Assembly (NCBI GenBank): GCA_963739625.1
Contig: CAVUAU010000018.1
Coordinates: 194,312 to 258,311 of the forward strand
DNA length: 64,000 nt
Origin: Salinimicrobium sp963739625
GTDB lineage: Bacteria; Bacteroidota; Bacteroidia; Flavobacteriales; Flavobacteriaceae
Reading direction: 5' to 3'
The notes beneath the pieces were generated by a model. It was given only the letters and a program-made list of their open reading frames with translations. It was not told where the DNA came from and made no database searches. Shown here in pieces: positions 47,259 to 55,467 of this stretch; the stretch's first letter is position 1; every line of letters starts with the position of its first letter. The position numbers and the translations under genes are program-made.

Positions 47259-48587
47259 ATGTTTGATAGTTTAAGTGATAAGTTAGATAATGCCTTACAC
47301 GTTCTTAAGGGACACGGGCAGATCACAGAAGTTAACGTAGCCGAAACTCTTAAAGAGGTAAGACGCGCATTGGTAGACGCCGATGTTAACTACAAAATTG
47401 CAAAGGAATTCACTAATACGGTCAAGGAAAAGGCTTTAGGACAAGACGTGCTTACAGCTTTAAAACCTGGCCAGATGATGGTGAAGCTTGTAAAAGATGA
47501 GCTTACCGAGCTTATGGGTGGTGATGCAGAGGGGATCAATCTCTCAGGCACTCCGTCGGTGATCTTGATGTCGGGTTTACAGGGTAGTGGAAAAACAACA
47601 TTTTCTGGTAAGCTGGCTAATTTTCTTAAGACAAAAAAGACAAAGAAACCTCTGCTTGTTGCTTGTGATGTTTACCGTCCCGCGGCAATTAATCAGCTAC
47701 ATGTTGTAGGAGATCAAATTGGTGTGGAGGTCTTTAGTGATGAAGGCAATCAGGATCCCGTGGCAATTTCTAAAGCCGCTATTGCTCATGCTAAAGAAAA
47801 TGGTCATAATGTTGTTATTATAGATACCGCCGGTCGACTTGCTATTGATGAAGCCATGATGACCGAAATCGCTAATATTCATGCTGCAATTGAGCCCCAG
47901 GAGACCCTTTTTGTGGTAGATTCCATGACAGGGCAGGATGCGGTGAATACGGCAAAAGCATTTAATGAACGTCTTAACTTTGACGGGGTTATACTTACTA
48001 AACTTGATGGAGATACTCGTGGTGGGGCTGCAATTTCCATTAAATCTGTAGTCAATAAGCCTATTAAATTCATAGGTACGGGGGAAAAGATGGACGCTAT
48101 TGATGTGTTCTATCCTTCCCGTATGGCCGACAGGATCCTTGGAATGGGAGATGTTGTGTCACTTGTGGAAAGAGCGCAGGAGCAGTATGATGAAGAGGAG
48201 GCAAGGAAGCTTCAGAAGAAGATTGCCAAGAACGAATTTGGATTTGATGATTTCCTTAATCAGCTTCAGCAAATCAAGAAGATGGGATCAATGAAAGATC
48301 TCATGGGGATGATTCCCGGAGCAGGTAAAATGTTGAAGGATGTAGATATTGACGATGATGCTTTTAAGCATATCGAAGCGATTATCCATTCCATGACGCC
48401 CGAAGAAAGATCAAAACCTTCTACCATAAATGCCAGTCGTAAAAAACGTATAGGAAAAGGATCTGGAACCTCAGTTCAGCAGGTGAACCAGCTGTTAAAG
48501 CAGTTCAACCAGATGAGCAAAATGATGAAGATGATGCAGGGTGGCGGCGGCCGTAAGATGATGCAGATGATGAAAGGGATGAAGTAG
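47259..48587 (+). CDS. ffh: Signal recognition particle protein (Ffh/SRP54)
   Basis: 442 residues. The N-terminal four-helix bundle starts MFDSLSDKLDNALHVLKGHG. The GTPase domain has G1 GLQGSGKTTFSGKLA, G3 DTAGRLAIDEAM, G4 TKLDGDTRGGAA and the insertion-box DVYRPAAINQLH. The Met-rich M domain follows residue 300 and ends in QMSKMMKMMQGGGGRKMMQM and MKGMK. With 4.5S RNA and FtsY it targets nascent membrane proteins to SecYEG. It is flanked on both sides by heptamer-periodic intergenic DNA. The frame is intact. Confidence 0.98.
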   Translation: MFDSLSDKLDNALHVLKGHGQITEVNVAETLKEVRRALVDADVNYKIAKEFTNTVKEKALGQDVLTALKPGQMMVKLVKDELTELMGGDAEGINLSGTPSVILMSGLQGSGKTTFSGKLANFLKTKKTKKPLLVACDVYRPAAINQLHVVGDQIGVEVFSDEGNQDPVAISKAAIAHAKENGHNVVIIDTAGRLAIDEAMMTEIANIHAAIEPQETLFVVDSMTGQDAVNTAKAFNERLNFDGVILTKLDGDTRGGAAISIKSVVNKPIKFIGTGEKMDAIDVFYPSRMADRILGMGDVVSLVERAQEQYDEEEARKLQKKIAKNEFGFDDFLNQLQQIKKMGSMKDLMGMIPGAGKMLKDVDIDDDAFKHIEAIIHSMTPEERSKPSTINASRKKRIGKGSGTSVQQVNQLLKQFNQMSKMMKMMQGGGGRKMMQMMKGMK

Positions 48588-48777
48588 GGGTTTGCAGCCA
48601 GTGTTCATTTTTGATAGTGCTGTCATTGAAGATCACTAAACGAGTTGTGGCTGGATTGCCATTGCAGGTCATTCTGTTTTTAATAGAGAAATATTTGGCT
48701 TTGCAGGTCCGGTTTCTATAGCTGGGGAAGCTCGTAAAATACATGATTAATAATCCCGGTATGTTTGAAGTCAAAGA

Positions 48778-48805
48778 CTGCTAACTGCCAACTAATACTA
48801 CAAAC
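48778..48805. repeat. Heptamer-periodic intergenic repeat before folD
   Basis: Units CTGCTAA, CTGCCAA, CTAATAC, TACAAAC with period 7 and decreasing similarity, ending 5 bases before the folD start. The rest of the 223-base gap after ffh holds no gene and no terminator I can see. Confidence 0.5.
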
Positions 48806-48810
48806 TAAAG

Positions 48811-49707
48811 ATGATTCTCCTCGACGGTAAGAAAGTAAGCAATGAGATCAAAGACGAAATTGCTTTAGAAGTTCAAAAAATGAAAGACCGCGGGGAAAAA
48901 GTTCCCCATCTTGCTGCTATTATTGTTGGAAGCGACGGTGCAAGTATGACCTATGTTTCGAGTAAAGTTAAGGCGTGTGAAAGAGTAGGTTTTGAATCTT
49001 CTCTTTTTAGAATGTCTTCCACCACCAGCGAACTGGAGCTGCTTTCAAAGATCGAGGAATTGAACCAAAATGACGATATAGACGGCTTTATCGTGCAGTT
49101 GCCCCTTCCGCCGCAGATCAACACCCAAAAGGTTTTGCTCGCAGTAGATCCAGACAAGGATGTGGACGGTTTCCATCCAACCAACTTTGGGAAGATGTCT
49201 TTAGATATGACTTCTTTTATTCCTGCAACTCCTTATGGAATCCTTGAACTTCTGGAGCGTTATGACATTCCTACCAAAGGAAAACATACCGTGGTAATTG
49301 GAAGGAGTTATATTGTGGGTAGGCCCATGAGCATTCTTATGGGGCGCCAGGGTTTCCCGGGAAATTCTACAGTTACCCTTACACATGAATTTACTAAGAA
49401 CATCACGCAAATTACCTCACAAGCAGATATTGTCATTATTGCAGTAGGAATTCCTAATTTCCTTAAAGCTGAAATGATCAAGGATGACGCTGTAGTCATA
49501 GATGTAGGAATTACGCGTGTTCCCGATGAGGAAAAAGAAAAAGGCTACCGCATTGTAGGAGATGTTGATTTTGAAAATGCCAGTAAAAAGGCTTCCTTTA
49601 TAACTCCGGTTCCCGGTGGAGTAGGCCCAATGACCATTGCCATGCTTCTTAAGAACACTTTACTGGCCCGGACCACGCACCTCTCAAAAATGGCTAAAAA
49701 AGCCTAA
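48811..49707 (+). CDS. folD: Bifunctional methylenetetrahydrofolate dehydrogenase/cyclohydrolase
   Basis: 298 residues. FolD interconverts 5,10-methylene-, methenyl- and 10-formyl-THF with NADP+. Catalytic Lys lies in TYVSSKVKACERVGFES, and the substrate loops are GFIVQLPLPPQI and VDGFHPTNFGK. The Rossmann part carries VVIGRSYIVGRPMSILM, and the C-terminal signature is TPVPGGVGPMTIAMLLKNT. It is complete. It is convergent with the ykvA-like gene, whose stop lies 3 bases away on the other strand. Confidence 0.97.
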   Translation: MILLDGKKVSNEIKDEIALEVQKMKDRGEKVPHLAAIIVGSDGASMTYVSSKVKACERVGFESSLFRMSSTTSELELLSKIEELNQNDDIDGFIVQLPLPPQINTQKVLLAVDPDKDVDGFHPTNFGKMSLDMTSFIPATPYGILELLERYDIPTKGKHTVVIGRSYIVGRPMSILMGRQGFPGNSTVTLTHEFTKNITQITSQADIVIIAVGIPNFLKAEMIKDDAVVIDVGITRVPDEEKEKGYRIVGDVDFENASKKASFITPVPGGVGPMTIAMLLKNTLLARTTHLSKMAKKA

Positions 49708-49709
49708 GC

Positions 49710-50105
49710 TTATTTTTTTTCGGCTATTTTCCAGTCCAGATAAGAATGCAGATCGGTCTGGATGAATCTCAGGACAATTGTGAAAATGGCAAAATCGTCT
49801 ACATATCCCAATCCCGGGATAAAATCAGGTACTATGTCCATAGGATTGAATACGTAAAGTAAGGCGAAAACCGCTGCTGCGACTGTAAACCAGGGGACTT
49901 CTGTGTATTTCCCTTTTCTAAAGTCCTTAAGCATTCCGTAGGTGATTTTTCCCAGTTCAGCATATTTCTTCATGCCCTGGCCAGAAAGCTTTTTGTTGAT
50001 AGCTTCCTCGTTATCCATAGCCAGTTCCAGGTCATCGTCTTCCACCTTGGCAATTTCTGTCTTGACAAATTTCTCGTCGATTTTCTTCTTCATATTCTCT
50101 AACAT
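49710..50105 (-). CDS. YkvA family (DUF1232) protein
   Basis: 131 residues. The C-terminal half carries the DUF1232 membrane hairpin, VPWFTVAAAVFALLYVFNPM followed by DIVPDFIPGLGYVDDFAIFT; the N-terminal half is charged and helical. Function is not established for the family. It starts 12 bases after the AI-2E-type transporter gene upstream on the same strand, so they are probably co-transcribed. Confidence 0.88.
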   Translation of the reverse strand: MLENMKKKIDEKFVKTEIAKVEDDDLELAMDNEEAINKKLSGQGMKKYAELGKITYGMLKDFRKGKYTEVPWFTVAAAVFALLYVFNPMDIVPDFIPGLGYVDDFAIFTIVLRFIQTDLHSYLDWKIAEKK

Positions 50106-50117
50106 AGCAGATTGATT

Positions 50118-51137
50118 TTAAATTTTATTTTCAGTTTTACCGTATTCGTGTTTGTATATCTTTAATATAAGCAAAAACAGGGAGACCAGCAATGGTCCAA
50201 AAATGAGTCCTATGAACCCGAACAGCGGAACCCCGACAACAACTCCAAACAAAGTGATCAATGGATGAACACTGGCGAGCCGGTTAAGAATATATAGTCT
50301 TAAAATGTTATCGGTAATCCCAACGATGACAAAGCCATATATGAGGATAAACATTGCCTGCCATTCCATGCCCTGAGAAAAAAGTAGTATGGCCACAGGT
50401 ACTATTCCAATTGCTGTTCCAATAAAAGGTACCATGGCACCTATGCCGGTGATTACAAACCAGAAGAGGGGATCGGGTACACCAACAATTAAAAAACCTA
50501 TTAGTGCTACCACCCCCTGGAAAAATGCTACCAGCGGAATCCCAAGTGCGTTTGACTTTACCAGTTCATCACCTTCTTCTCCAATGGTTCGCAGATTATC
50601 TTCTCCAAGCGGAATATAAGAGATCATCATACCCTTAAGTTGATGTCTGTTCATTAGCATATAATACAACATAAAGTACATGATGCCTATGGAGATAAAG
50701 GCATTAAAAGTTCCCACTCCCAAAGACTGCAAGTTGTTTGACAACCAATTGGCTACACGGGCAGAATCAATGCTTTGACTAAGGTCGTAGCCGCTGTAGT
50801 GCTCAACTTCAGTGATTTGATTTTTAACTGCTTGCAAGACCTTTTCAGAATTGGCTACTGCCTTACCTATTTTGGAAGTCAGCATTAAAACCGTGAGCGA
50901 AATAGGTACCAGGATCCCAACAAAGGACAAGAAGATCAAAAATGAAGAGGCCAAAACCGGTTTCCACCCTTTTTCGACCAGCCTGTCCATGTATTTACGC
51001 ATCACGACATGCAGAGTGATGGCTCCCAGGACTCCCGAGAGATAAGGAATGATTTCCTTAAAAATCAAAACTAATAGGAACAGGATGAGCAGTAATACAA
51101 AGAGCTGTCTTACCAAAGAAGGTTTTAATCTGTTCAT
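50118..51137 (-). CDS. AI-2E family transporter
   Basis: 339 residues with about seven to eight membrane helices. Features typical of the family are a long amphipathic middle segment (NSEKVLQAVKNQITEVEHYS) and the C-terminal WFVITGIGAMVPFIGTAIGI with GVVVGVPLFGFIGLIFGPLL. Family members export autoinducer-2 or act as Na+/H+ antiporters; the substrate here is unknown. It is the second gene of a possible minus-strand operon starting at the VOC gene. Confidence 0.9.
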   Translation of the reverse strand: MNRLKPSLVRQLFVLLLILFLLVLIFKEIIPYLSGVLGAITLHVVMRKYMDRLVEKGWKPVLASSFLIFLSFVGILVPISLTVLMLTSKIGKAVANSEKVLQAVKNQITEVEHYSGYDLSQSIDSARVANWLSNNLQSLGVGTFNAFISIGIMYFMLYYMLMNRHQLKGMMISYIPLGEDNLRTIGEEGDELVKSNALGIPLVAFFQGVVALIGFLIVGVPDPLFWFVITGIGAMVPFIGTAIGIVPVAILLFSQGMEWQAMFILIYGFVIVGITDNILRLYILNRLASVHPLITLFGVVVGVPLFGFIGLIFGPLLVSLFLLILKIYKHEYGKTENKI

Positions 51138-51147
51138 GCGGAAGGTA

Positions 51148-51573
51148 CTATTTTGCGAACAGTTGATTCATGTCTTTAAAAGCCTTGAATTCGAGAGCGT
51201 TTCCCGAAGGATCCTTGAAGAACATGGTGGCCTGTTCTCCCACTTTTCCTTCAAATCTAATGTATGGTGCTATCACAAAAGCGACGTCCTTTTTCTTTAG
51301 ATCTTCAGCAAAATTCCAGAAAGCCTCCCATCCTAATACCACTCCAAAATGTGGAACTGGGACATCCTTTCCATCAACAGGATTGCTGGCGGCCTTACCA
51401 GGACCTTGAGACTCTTTGTAGTGAATGACAAATTGATGTCCAAAGAAATTGAAGTCGACCCAGAGATCGCTGCTTCTGCCTTCTTCGCATTGAAGCGTTT
51501 CGCGGTAAAATCTCCTCGCTTTTTCCAGGTTATCGACAGGAATGGCCAGGTGAAAGGGTTGAATTTTTTGCAT
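51148..51573 (-). CDS. VOC superfamily (glyoxalase/dioxygenase-like) protein
   Basis: 141 residues with two beta-alpha-beta-beta-beta modules. It opens FHLAIPVDNLEKARRFYRET, has DLWVDFNFFGHQFVIHY, and ends with the typical TMFFKDPSGNALEFKAFKDM. Candidate metal ligands are the two histidines and the final Glu. VOC proteins range from glyoxalases to antibiotic-binding proteins; no substrate can be assigned. It abuts the small Rho-N-like gene upstream (one base apart). Confidence 0.88.
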   Translation of the reverse strand: MQKIQPFHLAIPVDNLEKARRFYRETLQCEEGRSSDLWVDFNFFGHQFVIHYKESQGPGKAASNPVDGKDVPVPHFGVVLGWEAFWNFAEDLKKKDVAFVIAPYIRFEGKVGEQATMFFKDPSGNALEFKAFKDMNQLFAK

Positions 51574-51810
51574 TTAGTGATTCCTCAGGGCTTTAATAAG
51601 TTCTTTTTTATCCATTTTAGACCGGCCTTCTATTCCTACCTCTTTTGCCTTATCGTAAAGCTCCTCTTTTGTTCGGTCTTCGTATTTCGAGGCGTTTCCG
51701 CCTTTCTTCCCTGTGTTGGAGGAATTAGCGATTCGTGCAGCCTTTTCTTTACTTGCACCGTCATCTCTCAGGGCTTCGTATTGATCTTCGTCTTTGATCC
51801 TGTTTCCCAT
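51574..51810 (-). CDS. Small Rho-termination-factor N-terminal-like protein
   Basis: 78 residues. An N-terminal segment (DEDQYEALRDDGASKEKAAR, then IANSSNTGKKGG) is followed by a SAP/Rho-N-like helix-extended-loop-helix (RTKEELYDKAKEVGIEGRSK, then MDKKELIKALRNH). Such short proteins are widespread and of unknown role, probably nucleic-acid binding. Its stop lies immediately before the VOC gene, and rluF lies 50 bases upstream. Confidence 0.85.
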   Translation of the reverse strand: MGNRIKDEDQYEALRDDGASKEKAARIANSSNTGKKGGNASKYEDRTKEELYDKAKEVGIEGRSKMDKKELIKALRNH

Positions 51811-51860
51811 TTTTATTTTAAAAATAGGCAGAGATTCTTGAAATTTCGCTTAACTCTTTG

Positions 51861-52727
51861 TTAAGATTCCCTTTTTCGTCTATTGATCTTCTTAAATCCT
51901 GAATTCTTTTTGAAGGCAGAAGCCTTAGGAGAAGTGTTTTTTTCCGGGCTTCTTTTTTCTGAAGGCTTTTTTTCTTTGGCTTGAGGTGTGGGTAGGGAAC
52001 CCTCTATGGTCTTCGTAGAATCTGAAGTTAGTCTTTCCAGCTCTTCCAGCTCTTGGGAGGTGAGATTCCTGTACTCTCCCAGCGGTACATCAAGGGTGAT
52101 ATTCATAATCCTGATGCGCTTTAGTTTTACGACCTCATATCCCAAATACTCGCACATGCGCCGTATTTGCCTGTTAAGACCTTGTGTGAGAACAATTCTA
52201 AATACAAATTTGCTTATTTGCTCTACTTCGCACTGGCGTGTTACGGTGTCTAAAATGGGAATTCCGTTAGACATTCTTTCAATAAAGTCAGGGTTAATGA
52301 GCCGGTCAACAGTGACAATATATTCCTTTTCGTGATTGTTGCGTGCCCGCAGGATTTTGTTCACGATATCCCCGTCATCTGTTAGTAAAATAAGGCCTTC
52401 ACTGGGTTTATCCAGCCTTCCAATTGGGAAAATGCGAGTGGGGTAATTGATGTAGTCTACAATGTTATTCTTCTCCCTGGAATTTGTGGTGCAAACAATA
52501 CCCACGGGTTTGTTGAAAGCAAGGTAAACACTATCTTTTTTTGATGGAGTAATAAGTTCACCATTTACCATTACCTCGTCACCGGGGGCTACTTTGGTTC
52601 CTATTTCAGGAACCTCTCCATTAATGGTTACTCTTCCCTGCTCAATTAGAGCATCGGCTTTACGGCGGGAGCAATAGCCTGCTTCGCTAAGATATTTGTT
52701 GAGTCTGGTAAGGTTTTCAGAAGCCAT
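51861..52727 (-). CDS. rluF: 23S rRNA pseudouridine synthase RluF-like
   Basis: 288 residues. An N-terminal S4 domain (LNKYLSEAGYCSRRKADALI) precedes the RsuA/RluF catalytic domain, with the catalytic Asp in FPIGRLDKPSEGLILLTDDG and the C-terminal motif LTQGLNRQIRRMCEYLGYEV. A Lys/Ser/Pro-rich tail of about 60 residues (QAKEKKPSEKRSPEKNTSPK region) is an addition frequent in Bacteroidetes. It isomerises uridine in 23S rRNA; the LNRQIRRMCEYLGYEV form favours RluF (position 2604 in E. coli) over RluB/RluE. Confidence 0.92.
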   Translation of the reverse strand: MASENLTRLNKYLSEAGYCSRRKADALIEQGRVTINGEVPEIGTKVAPGDEVMVNGELITPSKKDSVYLAFNKPVGIVCTTNSREKNNIVDYINYPTRIFPIGRLDKPSEGLILLTDDGDIVNKILRARNNHEKEYIVTVDRLINPDFIERMSNGIPILDTVTRQCEVEQISKFVFRIVLTQGLNRQIRRMCEYLGYEVVKLKRIRIMNITLDVPLGEYRNLTSQELEELERLTSDSTKTIEGSLPTPQAKEKKPSEKRSPEKNTSPKASAFKKNSGFKKINRRKRES

Positions 52728-52772
52728 TAAAGAGGTTTAAAAAATGTCATTTTTGAGACCGGTTCTTTTAGA

Positions 52773-53327
52773 TTAATCCCAGTCAATCATAAAATATTTG
52801 ATTTTGGCGTTGTCAGGAATCTGTGAAGCCTGTATACGAGCCTGGGTGTCATATCTAAGCTCTGCCGGCAATTGTTTCTTGTCTATTGTTACATAAATAT
52901 TGATATCATCAATAAATATGACTGCCGCACTTAGCGTGTTTTCAATTCTCGAGATGTTGTAGTTTTCTACAATGTCCTTAAAAGTGCTTTCGGGGCCCAA
53001 ACCTTTAGCTGTTTTAAACCGCGGGTCAATTACCTGTACAAATCCAACTGTACTTGTAGAGTCAAAAGCCTGCACTGGTTCTAAAAGAAGCATTTTTTTA
53101 CCCGATTTATCGTAAACTTCGATCTCATTACTCTTTTTAAAGATCTCGCCGTCGCTCACATGCTTTACAATAGAATCTTCGGCAAAAACTGAATCCAGTT
53201 CACTTATTTTGACGTCTTTGGTTAGCTTGCCAATGCTGTCCTGGCTAATGAGGAATGGATCCTGCTCTTTTTCGCAGGATAGGAATAAAATGGAACTAAG
53301 GAGTAAAACTGAAAAACTTTTTTTCAT
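52773..53327 (-). CDS. Putative lipoprotein of unknown function
   Basis: 184 residues with lipobox FLSC (MKKSFSVLLLSSILFLSC). The mature part starts EKEQDPFLISQDSIGKLTKD, includes LGPESTFKDIVENYNISRIE, and ends KIKYFMIDWD. It is a recurring flavobacterial hypothetical with no assigned function. It lies 15 bases after the HerA-like ATPase gene on the same strand, and before rluF. Confidence 0.8.
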   Translation of the reverse strand: MKKSFSVLLLSSILFLSCEKEQDPFLISQDSIGKLTKDVKISELDSVFAEDSIVKHVSDGEIFKKSNEIEVYDKSGKKMLLLEPVQAFDSTSTVGFVQVIDPRFKTAKGLGPESTFKDIVENYNISRIENTLSAAVIFIDDINIYVTIDKKQLPAELRYDTQARIQASQIPDNAKIKYFMIDWD

Positions 53328-53342
53328 GGTGTTTTGGGGTAA

Positions 53343-54800
53343 TTATTTCATTAACTTGTTGAGTACACCCATTACGCCTCTAATAAAAGTTGCGCTGGTA
53401 AGTACCTTTATAATCGCTTTCTGCGAACTTGTGGAACTGTGACGTGTGGTCGTTTTTTCCACCTTTTGCCGTTCTTCTTTAGCCTTTTTTCGTGCCTGTT
53501 CTGCGTCTGCGGTTTCTATTTTTTTTGTCAGGATTTCGTAGGCGCTCTCCCTGTCGATGTCTTCGTTGTACTTCTCCTTTAATGCAGAAGTTGCTATTAG
53601 TTCTTTTAATTCATTATCTGTTAACACATCCATCCTGCTCATCGGGGCGCGAAGCATTGTTGCCGCCAGTGGGGCAGGTCTTCCTTTCTCATCAAGCGCC
53701 GAAACCAGGGCTTCTCCAATTCCTAACGTGGTAAGCTCATTTTTGGTATCGTAAAATTCGGAAAGCGGATAATTTTCTGCAGCAAGTTTAATCGCTTTTC
53801 TGTCTTTGGCTGTAAAAGCCCTCAGGGCATGCTGGATTTTCAATCCCAGCTGGCCAAGAACATCTGCCGGGACATCTGCGGGGTTTTGCGTTACAAAGTA
53901 AATCCCCACACCTTTAGATCTTATGAGTTTTACGATGCTCTCGATCTGGTCCATTAAAGCACTTGAAGCTTCCTGGAAAATAAGGTGCGCCTCATCAATG
54001 AACAGCACCAATTCAGGTTTTTCGAGATCTCCTTTTTCAGGAAAACTGCTGTATATTTCTGCCAGTAGGCTCAGCATAAAAGTGGAGAACAGTTTAGGCC
54101 TGTCCTGAATGTCTGTAAGCCGTAAAATATTGATATATCCATGGCCCGCTGCATCTTTGCGGGTGAGATCATGAACTTCGAATGAACGTTCCCCAAAGAA
54201 AAGATCAGCTCCCTGTTGTTCCAATGCTACGATCTTCCTTAAAATTGCTCCTGTAGAGGCAGAGGAAATGCGGCCGTATTCTTTTTCAAATTCTTCTTTG
54301 CCTTCTTCGGTAGAAAACTGAAGGATTTTTTTCAGATCCTTAAGGTCCAGCAATGGCAGTTGCTTATCATCGCAATACTTAAAAATAATCGAAATAATAC
54401 CCGTTTGTGTATCGGAAAGGTCAAGGATACGAGACAGGAACACCGGCCCGAATTCACTAACCGTGGCACGAAGTCGTATGCCGCCCTGTTCAGAAAGGCT
54501 AAGGATCTCTACCGGAGAACCGGTGGCCTGAAATGGATAATCAAGTTTTTCATGGCGTTCCAGAATAAAATCGGCTCCTTCTGAAGGTTTTGCCACTCCG
54601 CTAAGGTCTCCCTTCACATCCATCAGCAAAACCGGAACTCCTTTTTGCGAAAGGTTCTCGGCTAGGATCTGTAAGGTTTTAGATTTTCCTGTTCCGGTGG
54701 CGCCTGCGATGAGCCCGTGACGGTTCATTGTTTTAAGTGGCACTTTTACAGCTGCTTCAGAAAAGACCTTTCCCTCATGCATTGCTGCGCCCAAATAGAT
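53343..54800 (-). CDS. HerA-like/DUF853 (YjgR) ATPase, N-terminus lost at the junction
   Basis: About 484 residues of a DUF853 family P-loop ATPase. Walker A is GLIAGATGTGKSKTLQILAE, Walker B is ELVLFIDEAHLIFQ, and sensor-type residues are at GVGIYFVTQNPADVPADVLG. The C-terminus is Lys/Glu-rich. Family homology begins at LGAAMHEGKVFSEAAVKVPL; the usual 20-30 residues before this are missing. Upstream of about 54794 the frame runs into GC-rich DNA that encodes a different protein in another frame. So the gene is truncated at the join with the alphaproteobacterial segment, not at a natural start. The role of the family is unclear; HerA relatives are DNA translocases. Confidence 0.88.
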   Translation of the reverse strand: MYLGAAMHEGKVFSEAAVKVPLKTMNRHGLIAGATGTGKSKTLQILAENLSQKGVPVLLMDVKGDLSGVAKPSEGADFILERHEKLDYPFQATGSPVEILSLSEQGGIRLRATVSEFGPVFLSRILDLSDTQTGIISIIFKYCDDKQLPLLDLKDLKKILQFSTEEGKEEFEKEYGRISSASTGAILRKIVALEQQGADLFFGERSFEVHDLTRKDAAGHGYINILRLTDIQDRPKLFSTFMLSLLAEIYSSFPEKGDLEKPELVLFIDEAHLIFQEASSALMDQIESIVKLIRSKGVGIYFVTQNPADVPADVLGQLGLKIQHALRAFTAKDRKAIKLAAENYPLSEFYDTKNELTTLGIGEALVSALDEKGRPAPLAATMLRAPMSRMDVLTDNELKELIATSALKEKYNEDIDRESAYEILTKKIETADAEQARKKAKEERQKVEKTTTRHSSTSSQKAIIKVLTSATFIRGVMGVLNKLMK

Positions 54801-54810
54801 GAACAAATGC
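54775..54810. other. Junction between flavobacterial and alphaproteobacterial DNA
   Basis: Base composition, codon use and gene content change within a few tens of bases. On the left the HerA-like gene lacks its start; on the right a membrane-protein frame ends at 54775, inside the HerA-like gene. The two frames overlap over about 20-60 bases, so the exact joint cannot be fixed by eye. No IS end, tRNA or att-like repeat is visible at the point. Confidence 0.85.
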
Positions 54811-55464
54811 GGTGCCAGCGCCAATAGATCCCACAATGATGAGGCTCAGCGCCCAGACCACATCGAGGTTGAACCAGGCGCGTGACAGAAACCTGAGCCC
54901 GAGCCAGAAATACATTCCCGCCGCAAGCGCGCTTCCGGCAACGGTCATGGCGGCGGTGTGAAGGGTAGCGACCAGAAGCGCGGTCCGAAGGTTGCCCGCC
55001 ATCAATGCGCCCGCCGCCTGATGACCCGCATCCAGCATGGCCGGATCGCCGCACAGTCCGAGATAGATCGGGACCAGCATCAGTCCGGCGCCGTGGGCCA
55101 TCGCCGCGAGAAACGACCAGAGCGCAAGCCTGCCCGGCGGAACGCGCGCCAGAAACCGGGGATGGCGGCGCGTGATCAAGAGGAAAAGCCCCATCGCGAT
55201 GACCAGAAGCCCGGCTCCGATGCGCAGCTCGCGTTCCCAAATCAGTAGCGTCGTCATCAGCGAGAAGGGCAGCAGGATCGCCGTCATTGCCACGAAATGC
55301 CCGGCCGCCAGCGCCGCAAGCGCCGCCGGCATCGCGGCGGGCCGCCGTTCCATCAGCGCGGCGGACACCGCCAACGGCCACCCCATCCCAGGGTTCACGC
55401 CGTGATAGAGTCCCGACGCGATGACGGCCCACCAAAGGGCCGCCACCGACAGCGCATTACTCAA
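54775..55464 (-). CDS. Polytopic membrane protein of unknown function, next to SBP56
   Basis: 229 residues from TTG 55464 (or a nearby start) with about six to seven hydrophobic helices. Conserved-looking polar residues within helices, such as SGLYHGVNPGMGWPLAVSAA, AAGHFVAMTAIL and MAHGAGLMLVPIYLGLCG, recall metal-permease-like proteins (HupE/NicO style His-containing helices). I do not recognise the family with certainty. It starts 4 bases after the SBP56 stop, so it is in the same operon and may serve the same process. Its C-terminus lies at the chimeric junction and may not be native. Confidence 0.65.
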   Translation of the reverse strand: MSNALSVAALWWAVIASGLYHGVNPGMGWPLAVSAALMERRPAAMPAALAALAAGHFVAMTAILLPFSLMTTLLIWERELRIGAGLLVIAMGLFLLITRRHPRFLARVPPGRLALWSFLAAMAHGAGLMLVPIYLGLCGDPAMLDAGHQAAGALMAGNLRTALLVATLHTAAMTVAGSALAAGMYFWLGLRFLSRAWFNLDVVWALSLIIVGSIGAGTAFVHLFGRSNA

Positions 55465-55467
55465 GGC

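Noticed and set aside
54746..55435. Arg/Gly-rich 229-residue frame overlapping the membrane protein
   Set aside because: Out-of-frame shadow of the hydrophobic protein, whose helices show the true frame.
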